From contig CM019071.1 of assembly GCA_009667805.1 (NCBI GenBank), positions 46,263,593 to 46,327,592 of the forward strand: 64,000 nt of DNA. Reading direction: 5' to 3'. The notes beneath the pieces were generated by a model. The model saw only the letters and a list, made by a program, of their open reading frames with translations, was not told the origin of the DNA and ran no database searches. Both the position numbers and the translations under genes were made by a program. Source of the DNA: Leptobrachium leishanense (taxonomy: Eukaryota > Chordata > Amphibia > Anura > Megophryidae). This document shows, piece after piece, positions 13,101 through 27,400 of the stretch (position 1 is the stretch's first letter; each line of letters opens with the position of its first letter).

Positions 13101-16100
13101 CGGCTGCTCTGGAGAGAGAATGGAGACATGTGAAACTCCCTCTGTATTCCTGCTTTAATCCTTACATCTGGTGACTGACCATTCACTCCAATCTATGGCC
13201 AAAGCCACACCGTGAGGAACAAGTGATGGAAAGATACAGAATATCACACAATGGATGCACCCACTGACACATATAGAGGAAAATATCACACAATGTGATG
13301 CGCCCATTGACACAATATAGAGAGGAATATACACAATGGATGCACCCAGTGATACAGAGGAAAATATCACACAATGGATGCACCAGTGACACTATGGGAG
13401 GAAAATACACAAGGATGCACCCAGTGATACAAGAGGAAAATATCACACAAAGGATGCGCCCAGTGACACATATAGAGGAAAATATCACACAATGGATGCA
13501 CCCAGTGACCATATAGAGAAATAGATGGGATGCACACAATAATCACACAATGGATGCAGCCAGTGACACATATAGAGGAAATATCACACAAGGATGCACC
13601 TAGTGATACAGAAGGAAAATATCACACAATGGATGCGCCAGTGACACATATAGAGGAATATCACAAAAGGAGGTTGTGTTTTCGGAGCTCTCTGCACAGC
13701 CAACGCCCGACCTTGGCCTCCCCTGGCTGGGGAGGGCTTCCAGCCTGAATTTTGGTGAAACAACCACATGGTATTTTCTGTGCATAGCAAAGCAAGGAGG
13801 TTGTGTTTTTCCTGGAGCTCTAAGCACAGCCAACGCCCGAGCTTGGCTCCCCTGGCTGGGGAGGGCTTACAGCCTAAATTTTTGATCCATGGATCCACTA
13901 CCTGGGGCCCTGCTACCTTCCACCTGGAAGCCCTGCAGCCTGGATGGAGGGGCATTTTCAGCAGACTATCTGCAAGCATCCACCTCTATGAGGAAGGTAA
14001 GTCCCACACCCCTATACCAGGGGCGATGTCCAACGTGCCCGCATCACTGCGGATTCTCAACTTTATGAATTAGAAACCCTGGCCACTACCATAGCGCCAA
14101 AAGGGCCGATTTCAAGAAGCGCCTGGGACTCCCGCATGTGGCAGAGAACCCCGCGCTGAGCTCCAGGCGCTGGCCGAAGCTAGTTTAGAGTGTGCCAAAC
14201 TACGACAGCAGGTCATGCTGTTTGTGGAAGATCTTCCTTCTGGAGACCGGGCAGAGGTGGAGAAGGCGGTGGAAGCGGTAGGAACCGCCAGTACCCGTCA
14301 GGAAGCTCCCCGCTTCAGATGTCGATGCCATGGAGGTCCAGGAGTCAACTGGTAAGAGGCCCTATTGATGAAACGCTTCAGCAGCCGGTGTCCTATGCCG
14401 CCGCGGTGGCCGGGACTTCGGCCAGCGTACCCTGGAGAGCCAGAGGCTGGAGATGGAGAAGGTTCGGCGCCGTTTGTCTGTCTCTAACAACAACTAGAAA
14501 AGGTGCGCCAGGATTTAAAGGCTTCAAAGAGCGGCATCCGGCAAAGTCAGCGCTTCTAAGCGAGTCGCTATGAGGGAAAACATCAACTCCTTGAAGGAAA
14601 GCGAGAGCGAACTCATGTCCACATTGCTGAACCTGACCGCAGAGCTGGAGCATTTGGGGAAATTCCCACCAATTAACAGCAAACAACGCCGGCAGCAGGT
14701 GGTGCGAAAAAAGAAACGAATGGGTCTAACCCACGCCTGTCACCCAATCTGGGTGGTCACGCCCCTTCTTCGGGGACCCCTGAATTGCTGACACCCCCCT
14801 AACCAGATCCATCCCCCCACCGATGTTTGGCCAGAGGGAGAAGCCAGTTTCTCCCCTGGATACTTAAAGTTCCACAAGAAGCCAGCAGCAACATCACCAG
14901 GGACCTGGTGTTTTCCGCCGCCGAGTGCCCCGATGACGTCATCGTGGGGCGCCGGAGGAGCCGTCGCTGGAAGCCTCACCCCCAAGATGGCAGCCACCTC
15001 GAGCAGGAGATAGGGAGTAGGAGCGGAGCTGGACCGGAGGGTGAGTACGCAGCAACGTCCTCTTCCTCCAGGAGCCCTTCACCCGACAGAGACACCCTGC
15101 AGCCACCTCCCCAGCCACCGGTCCCCATCCCGCCAGGGAAACACTCCCCGCGGGTGTTGGTCGAGCGCCCTGCGTGCGTGATGGGGCAAGCTCTCCCATG
15201 CCTCCTCCTTCCAAACTCCCCCACCCTCCCCTCCTCCAAACTCCCCCACCCTCCCTCCTTCCCGCTGACTTTCCCAAATTACCCCTAAAGTACAACTTCC
15301 AAAAAAAAATGTCAGTGCTGCTGCGGCAGCTAAGATCACCGCAGGACCCGCCTCTCAGTTACAAAACAAAATGTTATTCCAACTGTACCACACTCTGCTG
15401 CTGCAGGTGCCATCTCAGCCACTGTTATACAGAGCTCCGCAATAGACGGTGAATTTGGATAAACGTGTACCCCTGGTAGCAATATAGTCAGCCGATTGAT
15501 AAATCTAGGTGATCCTCCATCCCCAATGGATGGAATGTCTGGTAGAGACGAGCAATATATAACAGTTGCTGGCGGTGGGTCTGTGGCCGGTGGTGTGGCC
15601 GCTGCCGGTACTGTGGCTGTCGTCGAGGGGGGGGGGGCCCCGGCTGTGGGCGCACCTGTGGTCGGCGGGGGTGCTGCGGTCGTCGGCGGTCCCGGGGCCG
15701 GTGGTGGAGGCGTCATTAGTGGCGGTTCTGCGGTCGGCTGCGGGGCTGTTGGTGGCTGCGGCGCCTCTGTTGGCTGTGGGGGTGCTGGTGGTGGGGGGTC
15801 GGCCACCGGCGGCAGGGCCACGGGTGGCGGAGGTGGTGGCGCCGCCTTAGGGACGAGGACTGAGGTGGCAGTAACGCCCCTGGTACAGTGCCGGAGTTGA
15901 GCGCCTCTCAACAGTCAGACATGCTGTTAATAGAGGCAGCAATCGAAAGTGAGGGCTTTCGCCCTGCTACTGTCTTGATACCCTCACGCCCCATTTGTAC
16001 CTGTTACCTTGCACAAGTCCCCTTCACCTCAGGACCCCAGGTTTCCCTACTACCTATTTTTGGCCCGCACCCCTCTGATTTAATTCACCTCGCAACTCCT

Positions 16101-19100
16101 AACCCGCCCCCAACCAGGTTGCCTTAAATCGTACCCCCAGTCATTCCCCAGTGGTTAACCCGGTATCGGTCCCGTAATTACCCTGGTAATGGGGAGTATA
16201 TCCGGAGGTGGGTCCCCCTCGGCTGGTCCTGGAGTCCGGATCCTACCACAGGGAGGGCCCTCTCTGGGTGTTGGGGCACCGTCCGGTGCCTGGGCACGGA
16301 GGCCACCCCCTCTGAACCATCAGTGGCCGGCGCCCGCAGGGCCTCTCTCCCCTGCCCCCTCGGGGGCGAGGAGGAGGAACGTGGTGCGCCTGGTCAAGGG
16401 CGGTGAGGGGCCCGTCCCAGACCGGCGGGCGGTGGTCGCCTGGCTGAAGGACATGGGATTCCTCCCGGTGTACCTCTACGCCCTCATCCACCTTGGGGGC
16501 GCCCGGGAGCTCCTGGACCGCTTCTGGGCTGGGTGGGACGTGGCGAGGATGGTGAAGGACTCCGTATGGGAGGGATTTTCTGCGGTGCCCGTTTCCCGAC
16601 AGGGGGTGAAGCGGGTCATGTTCCTCACGGGGAATGAGTCCATCCCCATCGCAGATATCCTGGTCTGGGCCCGTAGGTACGGGGAGGTGAAAACCACCCC
16701 GCAGAAGATTCTGGATGAGGATGGGATCTGGACCGGCGGCTGGACGTTCACCCTCCAGCTGCGCGAGATCCGGGGTGTCGCTCAGCACCTGCCCACCTCG
16801 TTTTTCATAGGGGCTGACCGGGTGACCTGCTTCTACGCCGGTCAGCCCCGAGTGTGTTTCAAATGCGGGTCTCCCAGGCATTTCAGTAATGCCTGCGAGG
16901 TGTTACGCTGCACGCTCTGTGGTGCTGTGGGGCACCTGAGGGACCGGTGTGGCCACATCCGGTGTAACCTGTGCGGAGAGCTGGGGCACGCTTACCGCTC
17001 CTGCCCGTACGCCGCACATAACCTGGAGGAGCTCTGGCGGGGCGAACCCCGTGAGATGCCTCCTCCGGGGGAGTGCGATGCTGTGGGAGGTGGGGCGGCG
17101 GGCGCAGGACCCTCTCCCTCGGGCACTACCCGGGTCACAATGGACGCCGATCCTGGACGCGCTGGCAAGAGGGCAGCGCCCAGGGGATCTTCCACCATGG
17201 ACACCCCGTCTCCTCATCCCCAGACCCAGGCCCCAGCCACCCGGAGAATCATCTCCGGGATTAGGGGCTCTGTCCTGCCACTGGCAAGATAACAGTTCAT
17301 CCCCCTGGGGAACAAGTGGACCCCAGTAAAGTCACCTCCTGGAGGTGCCGGGGAGTGGCAGATCACCGCTAAGAAAGGGAAGGGACCTGCAAAGGTACCC
17401 GGATATACAGGCAAGCACTCTGGTAAATCCGCACCCGCTCCCTTGGTATCGTCCTCCTCCTCTTCCGTTGCGGAGAGCGGGGCCGTGTCGGTTCCAACAC
17501 CCACTGATGCCATGGGGGAGCTCTCTCAGCTGCCCTCCGCTGTGGAGGACGCCATTCCAACATCCAACCGCTACTCCGTCTTGTCGGGTTCTTCGTGGGC
17601 TGACATAGTGGAGGAGTCAGAGCGGGAGAGCTCCAACCGGTCCGACGCTCTGGCGGAGGAGGAGTACGAGGAGGTCCTCCTTGACGACGATGACATAGTG
17701 CCCTCAGGCACGTCTGTCAAGAGGTACCCCTCGGAGGACGAGCAGGAAGATAGTCGTAAACGGTTAAAGTCTCTTCACGCTAACCACCCGTGATGGCTGC
17801 CCACTACCGCGATCTCTGTGGCCACGCACAACGTGGCGAGTCTCAAGGCGGCAAGAAAGACCTTCACCGCCTTCGATTTCTTCCGCAGGGCCCGCCAGCA
17901 GGTCATCTTTGTCCAGGAGAAGCGCCTGGACACGCTGGCGGCCCTGCACCGTGCGAAGAGGGAATGGAGATGGGGGCCCTCCTTCTTCTCCCTGGCCACA
18001 GGGGGATACGAGGGGGTAGCCATCCTTTTCCAGGACGTCGAGGTGGTATTTCAGCGGGTGGTTGAGCTAAGGAAGGGTCGATGCGTGGTCCTCGATGTCT
18101 CGCTTGCAGGGCACCCTCTCCGACAGATTAACATCTACGGCCCCCAGTCCAAATGGGAGAGGAAATGTCTGTTCAGCGAGATAGAGCCTTTTCTTTACAC
18201 GTCCAAGGCGATCGTCTTTGGTGGTGACTTTAACACCGTCACTAGGCCCAATGACAGGGGGGTACCAAGAGGCGCCTTGGATATGATTCTTTTTTTCTTA
18301 ATAAGATGGTTAGTCAGGCTGGTCTGGTCGATGTGCACACTCAGCACGTCCCAGGCCTCACCGGGTTCACTTTTCACCGAGGTAAGAGCAGCAGTAGGAT
18401 AGACAGGTTTTTCGTTAAGGAGGGCTTCCCGGTGTTGGCCCCCGTGCTGACGCCGGTGGAGTTCTCCGACCACCTTGTTTTATCCTGCGAGTTGAACGTC
18501 GCAAAGACCCCTGCGAGAGGCAAAGGGATTTGGCGACTCAATTCAGACCTCCTAGAGGAAGCGAAGGTTAAGCAGGCCTTCGAGACGTTCCTGGCGGACC
18601 AGATGACTTTGGAGGACGTATGCGCCTCAAAGTCAGAGTGGTGGGAGATGGTCAAGGCGCGAGCGTGTACCCTTTTTCGCTCTCTTGCCATGAACGCCCA
18701 GGTCAGCAGGTATAAGATCTACCTCGGCCTTATGCGGAAGCCCGACCGCCTGGTCTCGCAGGGAGGTGATTCCGGGGAGATCTCCGAGGTCCGCTCCTTG
18801 ATGAAGGAGTTCCAGTACGACAGGTACGCCTCGCTTGTGAAGGAGAGAGATCACGGGTCTTACCGCTCACCCTACCCCTTTCTCAGTTGCAAGCGCAAGG
18901 AAGGTACAAAGGTCATCTCTGGGCTGCGTGACACCTCTGGGGTCCTGCAGGATTTGTCCCGCGGGATTCACGACGTGGTCCGGTCGTACTACTTGGAGCT
19001 CCTTGGACAGAGGCGGGCCCGGCCAGACCAGGTGGAGGGCTTCCTTCGCGACATAGACCCTCATCCTGAGCTCGAGACTTCCCTCTGTGAGGAGTTTATC

Positions 19101-21452
19101 GGCCCTATCACCGCGGCTGAGGTAACGGGTGCCATCTTGAGCCAAAACAAAAGTAAGGCGCCTGGGCCCAACGGGCTCACGGCGGAGTTTTATCAATGTT
19201 TTAGTGCTCTCTTGGCGCCCCATCTCGCGGAGGTCTTCAACGAGTCCCTAAACGGGGGCCTTTTGCCCCCCACATTGAGGACTTTGGCGTTGATACTGCT
19301 GACCAAGCCGGGGGTGGTCGACACAGCAGACGTAGGGAACTGGCGTCCCATTTCGCTGCTCAACGTCGACAGGAAGATCCTGGCGAAAGTGTTGTATCTG
19401 CGACTGCAAGATTTGTCTGGGGGTCTGCTGTCTAAGTCCCAATTCTGCACAGTCCGAGGCCGTAACGTCTTCGATGCCGTTCTCGAGGTGCGGTAGGCCG
19501 TAGAGAGGTGCAGGGCCGGCGATTGGACGGGTTACCTTCTGGCACTTGATCAGTCTAAGGCCTTCGATCGGGTGGATCCCCTCTATCTGTGGACGGTGAT
19601 GAGGCGCTATGGCCTTCCGGCTAAATTTGTCAATTGGCTTATCACCCTTTACCGGGGGGCAGAAAGCTTCGCACTTGTGAACGGTTGGAAGGGGCGACCA
19701 TTTCGGGTCCTAGCCGGGGTCCGACAGGGCTGTCCCCTTAGTCCCTTGCTCTACGCCTTCGCAATCGACCCCTTCCTCCGAAGGCTCGAGGCGGGGCGTT
19801 TGAGAGGGGTCGACAGGGGCCCGGTGACGGCACCTCTTCGGGTGGTGGCGTACGCGGACGACGTCTCCATCATGGTCTCCGATCCTTCGGAGGCCGCGCT
19901 CGTGGTGGACTTAGTCTCGCGCTATTCCTCCGCCTCGTCGTCCCAGATCAACAAGATCAAGAGCGGGGTGTTCTGGTGCGGGAAAGAGGGGGACGAGTTC
20001 CCTCTTCCGGATGGTTTTCCGCCGCCCCAGTCTGAAATCAAGATCTTGGGGATTCGGTTCAGGGGGGGGAAAAACTCTCCGCAACTGGACCGACAGGTTG
20101 GCCGTAGCCTCCGGTAAGATCTCTCAGAGGCTTGCCGGTGGAAGCTGTCCCGCATGGAGAGGGTCCATCTGATAAGGACTTACCTACTGCCTATCTTCGG
20201 ATACGTCCGTACGGTGTTCCTTTTGCCAAGGAGTCTTCACACCCGGTTGTTGGGCATGTTTTTCCTCATGCTGTGGGGGAACAGGCTCAACCCCATCCGG
20301 AGGGAGGTCACGTACCTGTCCAGGAAAGACAGCGGGCTGGCCATGGTCAACCCCGTCGTGTTCTTTTCCATCGCTTTCCTGAAAAGGAATTTCGGGGGTC
20401 TCCTGATGGACGACCCGCCCGGATGGGTACATGGGTTCAGGGTCTGGGTGTCGCCTTTTATCGCTGACTGGCTTCACGGAGGGATGGTGAAGAGTATGCG
20501 AGTCCGTCACTCTGTCCATCTACCGACTTCAGTCATCCAGGCCGTGGGAACGATGTGACGGTGGGGCGTCACGGTGGCCGAGGTCAGAGATACACCCAGG
20601 AAGGCCGTGGAGTCCCGGGTGTTGGCCTCGCACTACAGCGCCTCCCTCGCCTTGAGGAACTGCCCGCCACGTACTCTCTCTTCTGGGTTGCAAAACCTTA
20701 ACTCCAGGAGAATCCACTCAAGTACCGAGACGTGGCGTTCCTTTCCTTCCACGGCAGACTGTACGTACAAGGGAACCTCAAGCACAGGAACATAGAGGAC
20801 CGCGGTTGCCCCCGAGCGGAATGTTCCGAGACAGTGGAGTCCATGGACCACTTTCTCCTCGCGTGCCCGTTCAACTTGTCGGTCTGTCGCGAGGTCTCAG
20901 TCGCCCTAGGCATCCCATGCCTCTCCCGCCAGACTTACGCGGATTGGGTCTACGGGACGTCCGACTCCAGGGGGCGCAGATTTAATTTGGGCACGTTATT
21001 CGTAGTCAGCGTCGTCACTAGATACTTCACGTGGAACGCACGGTGTCAGGTTTCCATCCGTCAAAAGGTCCTCCCCTGCCAGGTGGTGGTGAACGACATT
21101 CTGGTGGCGGGGATCTGTGCCTCTGAGAGGGCTTCCCTGGACGCGCTCTATTGGCAGAAGTTCTGGCGCAACGTCAGGGTCCGCCCGCCTTGAACTCCAG
21201 GGAAGGGTAAGTTTTTTTTATCTTTCTTCCGCACACCTCTCGGGGTGGTGGGAACCTTCTTTTGCATGTCTCATCACCCTTTCCCCCCCGTTTTTTTATT
21301 TTATTTTTTTGTTGACCGGTTTTTGATTTTTATGGAAGGCTCCGACGCGGGGTAGACGAGTACCCGTTTCCAATGACCCGGAACATCTAGCGCGGTGCGG
21401 TAAGAGGGACAGGAGACCTTTATATATTAGTTTCTATTGTTAGGTCAATTAT

Positions 21453-21489
<37 letters not shown>

Positions 21490-24400
21490 CCCCGACAATG
21501 TAATCTATCTGCGTGTTGACACCGAGAACGGTGGTTGGGGGGGGGAGGGTGGTTTCGGAGGGTGGTTATGGGAGGAGGATTGAAACCTCGGGTGGGATTG
21601 TATGTATGTATGTATATATATATATTTCACAGAAAATACTTCACGTTTCATTTTGGGGTGGGGGTGGTGGTGGTGATGTAGCGGTCGGGAAAGACTTTGG
21701 ACAATTTGCACAATTTACATTTTTCTTTTCGCTTTGGGTTTCTTTGGTGGTCGGGGGGGGTGGGAAGTGGTGAGCGCACACGAAAAGCGCCAAACTCAGA
21801 CGATTTGAGACTTTACGGGACCGTTCGGGGGGTTTTGCGTAGGACGCTAATGTATTCTTTTCATACGCATATGGTTTGATTTGGTTTTTGCCTTTTACTG
21901 ATTTATTTATTTTTTTTGTTTATTTCGTTCTTTGTTCTTTTTATGTATTTCTTTGTAATTTAAGAGGTGTAGGAGAGTGTGGGTCCTGGTCCTAAAAGTG
22001 ACGGTAAAAATATATGATTTTGAATGTCGATGTATATACGTTCTATTTTGTAAATATTCCCATTGTCCCTATTGTTTCCCTATTGTTTCCTTGTATTGAC
22101 GGTCAGTCAGCTATTATTTGTTTGATGGGCAGCGTCCTAGTTTTGGGTTCTTTTTCTATGTGGCGGTTCGTCACTTGTTTTCTTTTCCCTTTGGACTTTT
22201 TTGTGACGGCATGTCTATATTTTGTGTTTCCTTCTGCCAAGTGGGTAATTCCTTTGTTCTACTTATTAATGTTTGCCCCTGTATATACATGTTCCCCCTA
22301 ATGTTCTACCCCGTATGTACTGTCAGTATCAAGTGTCCTTTTGCTGTATTTCATTCTGTTGGCTGTTACTTCCTGTATGTACACTTGATTGTATTTATGT
22401 TTGTTATGTGGCACATTCCAATAAAAACAAATAGACCCAGTGACCCATATAGAGGAAAATATCACACAATGGATGCACCCAGTGACCCATATAGAGGAAA
22501 ATATCACACAATGGATGCACCCAGTGACACATATAGAGGAAAATATCACACAATGGATGCACCCAGTGACCCATATAGAGGAAAATATCACACAATGGAT
22601 GCGCCCAGTGACACATATAGAGGAAAATATCACACAATGGATGCACCCAGTGACACATATAGAGGAAAATATCACACAATGGATGCACCCAGTGACACAT
22701 ATAGAGGAAAATATCACACAATGGATGCACCCAGTGACACATATAGAGGGAAATATCACACAATAGATGCACCCAGTGGCACATATAGAGGGAAATATCA
22801 CACAATGGATGCACCCAGTGACCCATATAGAGGAAAATATCACACAATGGATGCACCCAGTGACACATATAGAGGAAAATATCACACAATAGATGCACCC
22901 AGTGGCACATATAGAGGGAAATATCACACAATGGATGCACCCAGTGACATAAAGAGGACCTTTTAGATTGACCCTATTGTTTAACAATTTTTATGCAAAA
23001 ATTGCTGGTATTAGTTATTTTATTGACGAAAAGGTTTATGAAGTAAAATATGAAGGTTTATCGGGGTTGGGTAGGTAGTGGTGGATGCTCTTTGGATTTA
23101 CGTACGGCTTAGGTTTCGGAAGTAAGTCACCATGTGTTGAGCCTCAGTCTGGATCGGTTCCTCCAGGGTCTTCTTGCCCATCCCAAAATCTCTCAGGGTG
23201 AGGACGGAGAAGTTCCTCAGCTGCTTCCAGGGTTCTCCGTTGATGATCGACATGCCTGTAATGTAGAGAGTGGTCACTGGGATTCTCCGATGCCATAACA
23301 GACCTGTCACCTGGCCATTTGCTGAAGATTCAGCTGAGGAGTTTTTCTCTTTATTCTAATGTCTGTTATTTATTTTTATGGAAAAATCCAGCTATATTCA
23401 CTGCTGTCCATGGATAGCCCGAGTTCCCTGCAGAACATTGTCATGAAGTGGATAGAAATAACTAACAAATCTACTGACAAGTAATCATTTCATTTCTATT
23501 TTCTTCATGTTTTCCAGATTCTGGAAGAATTACAGGATGTCAACCTTTACCCTTTCTATGATATATTTCAAAAAACAGAGGAATCTCCCCTCGTCCCAGG
23601 ATGGCGTCTCCATGGTCGAGTAATATCTCCTTCACTGCCTGGTACCCCGACACCACCACGTTGGGTCTGGATCCAAAATACACTGTGAAGACCGGCCCGT
23701 ATTTTTCACTGAGCTGTAAAAGTAAGACAATGGTTACCATGACATCCAAAACAAAACGGCGTAAAACATGGCAGCCAGATCTACACGGCGTAACACATGG
23801 CAGCCAGATCTACACGGCGTAACACATGGCAGCCAGATCTACACGGCGTAACACATGGCAGCCAGATCTACACGGCGTAACGCGTGTCAGCCAGGTCTAG
23901 ACATTGTAACGCGTGGCAGCCAGATCTACACGGCGTAACACATGGCAGCCAGATCTACACGGCTTAACGCGTGGCAGCCAGATCTACATGGTGTAACACA
24001 TGGCAGCCAGATCTACACGGCGTAACGCGTGGCAGCCAGATCTACATGGTGTAACGCGTGGCAGCCAGATCTACATGGCGTAACACATGGCAGCCAGATC
24101 TACACGGCTTAACGCGTGGCAGCCAGATCTACACAGTGTAACACATGGCAGCCAGATCTACACGGCGTAACGCGTGGCAGCCAGGTCTACACATTGTAAC
24201 GCGTGGCAGCCAGATCTACACGGCATAACACGTGGCAGCCAGATCTACACGGCATAACACGTGGCAGCCAGATCTACACAGCGTAACGCGTGACAGCCAG
24301 ATCTACACATTGTAACGCGTGTCAGCCAGATCTACACATTGTAACGCGTGGCAGCCAGATCTACACATTGTAACGCGTGTCAGTCAGATCTACACAGTGT

Positions 24401-27400
24401 AACGCGTGGCAGCCAGATCTACACGGCATAACGCATGGCAGCCAGATCAACACAGCGTAGCGCGTGGCAGCCAGATCTACACATTGTAACGCGTGGCAGT
24501 CAGATCTACACATTGTAACGCGTGGCAGCCAGATCTACAAGGTGTAACATGTGGCAGCCAGATCTACACATTGTAACGCGTGACAGCCAGTTCTACACAT
24601 TGTAACGCGTGGCAGCCAGGTCTACACATTGTAACGCGTTGCAGCCAGACCTACACATTGTAACACATGCCAGTCAGATCTACACATTGTAACACGTGGC
24701 AGTCAGAACTACACATTGTAACACATGCCAGTCAGATCTACACATTGTAACACGTGGCAGTCAGAACTACACATTGTAACGCGTGACAGCCAGATCTACA
24801 CATTGTAATGCGTGGCAGCCAGATCTACACATTGTAACGCGTGACAGCCAGATCTACACATTGTAATGCGTGTCAGCCAGATCTACACATTGTAACGCGT
24901 GACAGCCAGATCTACACATTGTAATGCGTGGCAGCCAGATCTACACATTGTAACGCGTGGCAGCCAGATCTACACATTGTAATGCGTGGCAGCCAGGTCT
25001 ACACATTGTAACGCGTTGCAGCCAGACCTACACATTGTAACACGTGGCAGTCAGATCTACACATTGTAACACGTGGCAGTCAGATCTACACATTGTAACG
25101 CGTGGCAGCCAGATCTACACATTGTAATGCGTGGCAGCCAGATCTACACATTGTAACACGTGACAGCCAGATCTACACATTGTAATGCATGGCAGCCAGA
25201 TCTACACAGTGTAACGCGTGTCAGCCAGATCTACAAGGTGTAACACGTGACAGCCAGATCTACACATTGTAACGAGTGACAGCCAGATCTACACATTGTA
25301 ATGCGTGGCAGCCAGAACTACACGGTGTAATGCATTGCTACTGTAATAAGAGGATGATATTCAATAATACGAATTTGGCACTGATTTACAGCTTGGCTTC
25401 TCAGATTTCCTACGGTATTGTAATCTCTATTAAAGTATTATATGTTATTGTTATTATATTATATAAATGCACATTATAAACAGTGTATTACTTCTAGACG
25501 TCTGCTGAGACTCTTTAAATTAATTACAATGTAACTGCTTATATAATCTGACATTCACAGATTTGGAAGCTGAGGGGCCCAACATTCCAGGATGGAAACC
25601 CAAACACTCTGGTATTGGAAATCACCCACCCCTCACAGTGATTGACTTCCCAAATCCCAACAAATGTAATCCTTGTGTAGTAAGAGGACATGTTGGCCTA
25701 ATAGACACAGAGGTTTCATGAAGTGGATATTACAGGTTATAAATGCAAGTACCGTATTTTTCGCTCCATAAGACGCACTTTTCTCCCCCCAAAAAGTGGG
25801 GGGGAAAGTGGGTGCGTCTCATGGAACGAATGCCCCATGATGATATGCCCCAGCTCACCTGCGCCCGCGCTTCGTTCGGCTCCCTCTGAGCGTGCGTCCG
25901 GCGGCAAGGAGCTTGGGCACTCGCCTGGGGGAGCCACGTGACAGCGAGATCGCGGTCACGTGGCTCCCCCAGGCGAGTGCCCAAGCTTCCTGCCGCCAGA
26001 CGCACGCTCAGAGGGAGCCGAAAGCGGCGGCGGCAGGTGAGCTGGGGGCATATCCATGAGCTGGGGCAAATCCATGTGTGAGCTGGGGCATATCCATGTG
26101 TGAGCTGGGGGCATATCCATGAGCTGGGGCATATCCATGTGTGTGCTGGGGCATATCCATGTGTGAGCTGGGGCATATCCATGAGCTGGGGCATATCCAT
26201 GAGCTGGGGCATATCCATGTGTGAGCTGGGGACATATCCATGTGTGAGCTGGAGCAAATCCATGTGTGAGCTGGGGCATTATCCATGAGCTGGGGACATA
26301 TCCATGTGTGAGCTGGGGCATTATCCATGAGCTGGGGCAGTATATCCATGAGAGGAGCTAGGGCAATATCCATTATTACACTATTTGATTCAGAATATTT
26401 ATTTTCCTGTTTTCCTCCTCTAAAAACTAGGTGCATCTTATGGTCAGGTGCATCTTATGGAGCGAAAAATACGGTATATAAGACTGTACATAATGTACAG
26501 GTGATACATGGAATCGTAGGAGCCACTAAAAAAATCAACACGATCTCCTCCAGATCAAAATGCAAAGACCATTTGGGGCGCTGACCATTAAACATGTCAC
26601 TGTCATTATACACTGTGACTCTAGGGGGCGCTGACCATTAAACATGTCACTGTCATTATACACTGTGACCCTAGGGGGTGCTGACCATTAAACATGTCAC
26701 TGTCAATATACACTGTGACCCTAGGGGGCGCTGACCATTAAACATGTCACTGTCATTATACACTGTGACCCTAGGGGTGCTGACCATTAAACATGTCACT
26801 GTCAATATACACTGTGACCCTAGGGGGCGCTGACCATTAAACATGTCACTGTCATTATACACTGTGACCCTAGGGTGCTCTGATCATTAAACATGTCACT
26901 GTCATTACACACTGTGACCCTAGGGGGCGCTGACCATTAAACATGTCACTGTCATTATACACTGTGACCCTAGGGTGCTCTGACCATTAAACATGTCACT
27001 GTCATTACACACTGTGACCCTAGGGGGCGCTGACCATTAAACATGTCACTGTCATTATACACTGTGACCCTAGGGGGCGCTGACCATTAAACATGTCACT
27101 GTCATTATACACTGTGACTCTAGGGGGCGCTGACCATTAAACATGTCACTGTCATTATACACTGTGACCCTAGGGGGTGCTACCCATTAAACATGTCACT
27201 GTCATTATACACTGTGACCCTAGGGGGTGCTGACCATTAAACAAGTCACTTGTCATTATACATTGTGACCCTAGGGTGCTCTGACCATTAAACATGTCAC
27301 TTTCATTATACACTGTGACCCTAGGGTGCTCTGACCAATAAACATGTCACTGTCATTATACACTGTGACCCTAGGGGGTGCTGACCATTAAACATGTCAC

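Larger units (their letters stand above)
13669..22433 (+). mobile_element. Tx1-type (L1-group) non-LTR retrotransposon, nearly full length, disrupted
   Basis: An 8.8-kb insert in the 42-bp minisatellite. In order: tandem 5' monomers, a long degenerate gag-like and Gly-rich region, ORF1 with three CCHC knuckles, ORF2 with an apurinic endonuclease and a reverse transcriptase, a 1.2-kb 3' UTR and an AATAAA-containing end at about 22421. The order and the C-terminal cysteine motif fit the Tx1 clade first described in Xenopus. Several stops and frameshifts make it a dead copy. It lies antisense to gene A. The target duplication cannot be told from the repeat itself. Confidence 0.9.
25752..26474. 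mobile_element. TA-flanked MITE with about 27-bp inverted repeats
   Basis: The ends read CCGTATTTTTCGCTCCATAA and the inverse, with one mismatch over about 27 bp, flanked by TA on both sides (25750-25751, 26475-26476). The TA duplication suggests a Tc1/mariner-type element. The interior has a large GC-rich fold-back (25856-26041) followed by a short-period tandem array (26042-26370). No coding capacity. Confidence 0.8.

Noticed and set aside
15336..15911. 191-codon proline-rich minus-strand ORF
   Set aside because: Shadow of a GC-rich Gly/Ala-coding tract in the 5' part of the LINE; no start or homology support.
22118..22987. Repeat ORFs on both strands ([14 protein letters not shown] and its complement)
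   Set aside because: Frames of the 42-bp minisatellite joined to the LINE 3' end.
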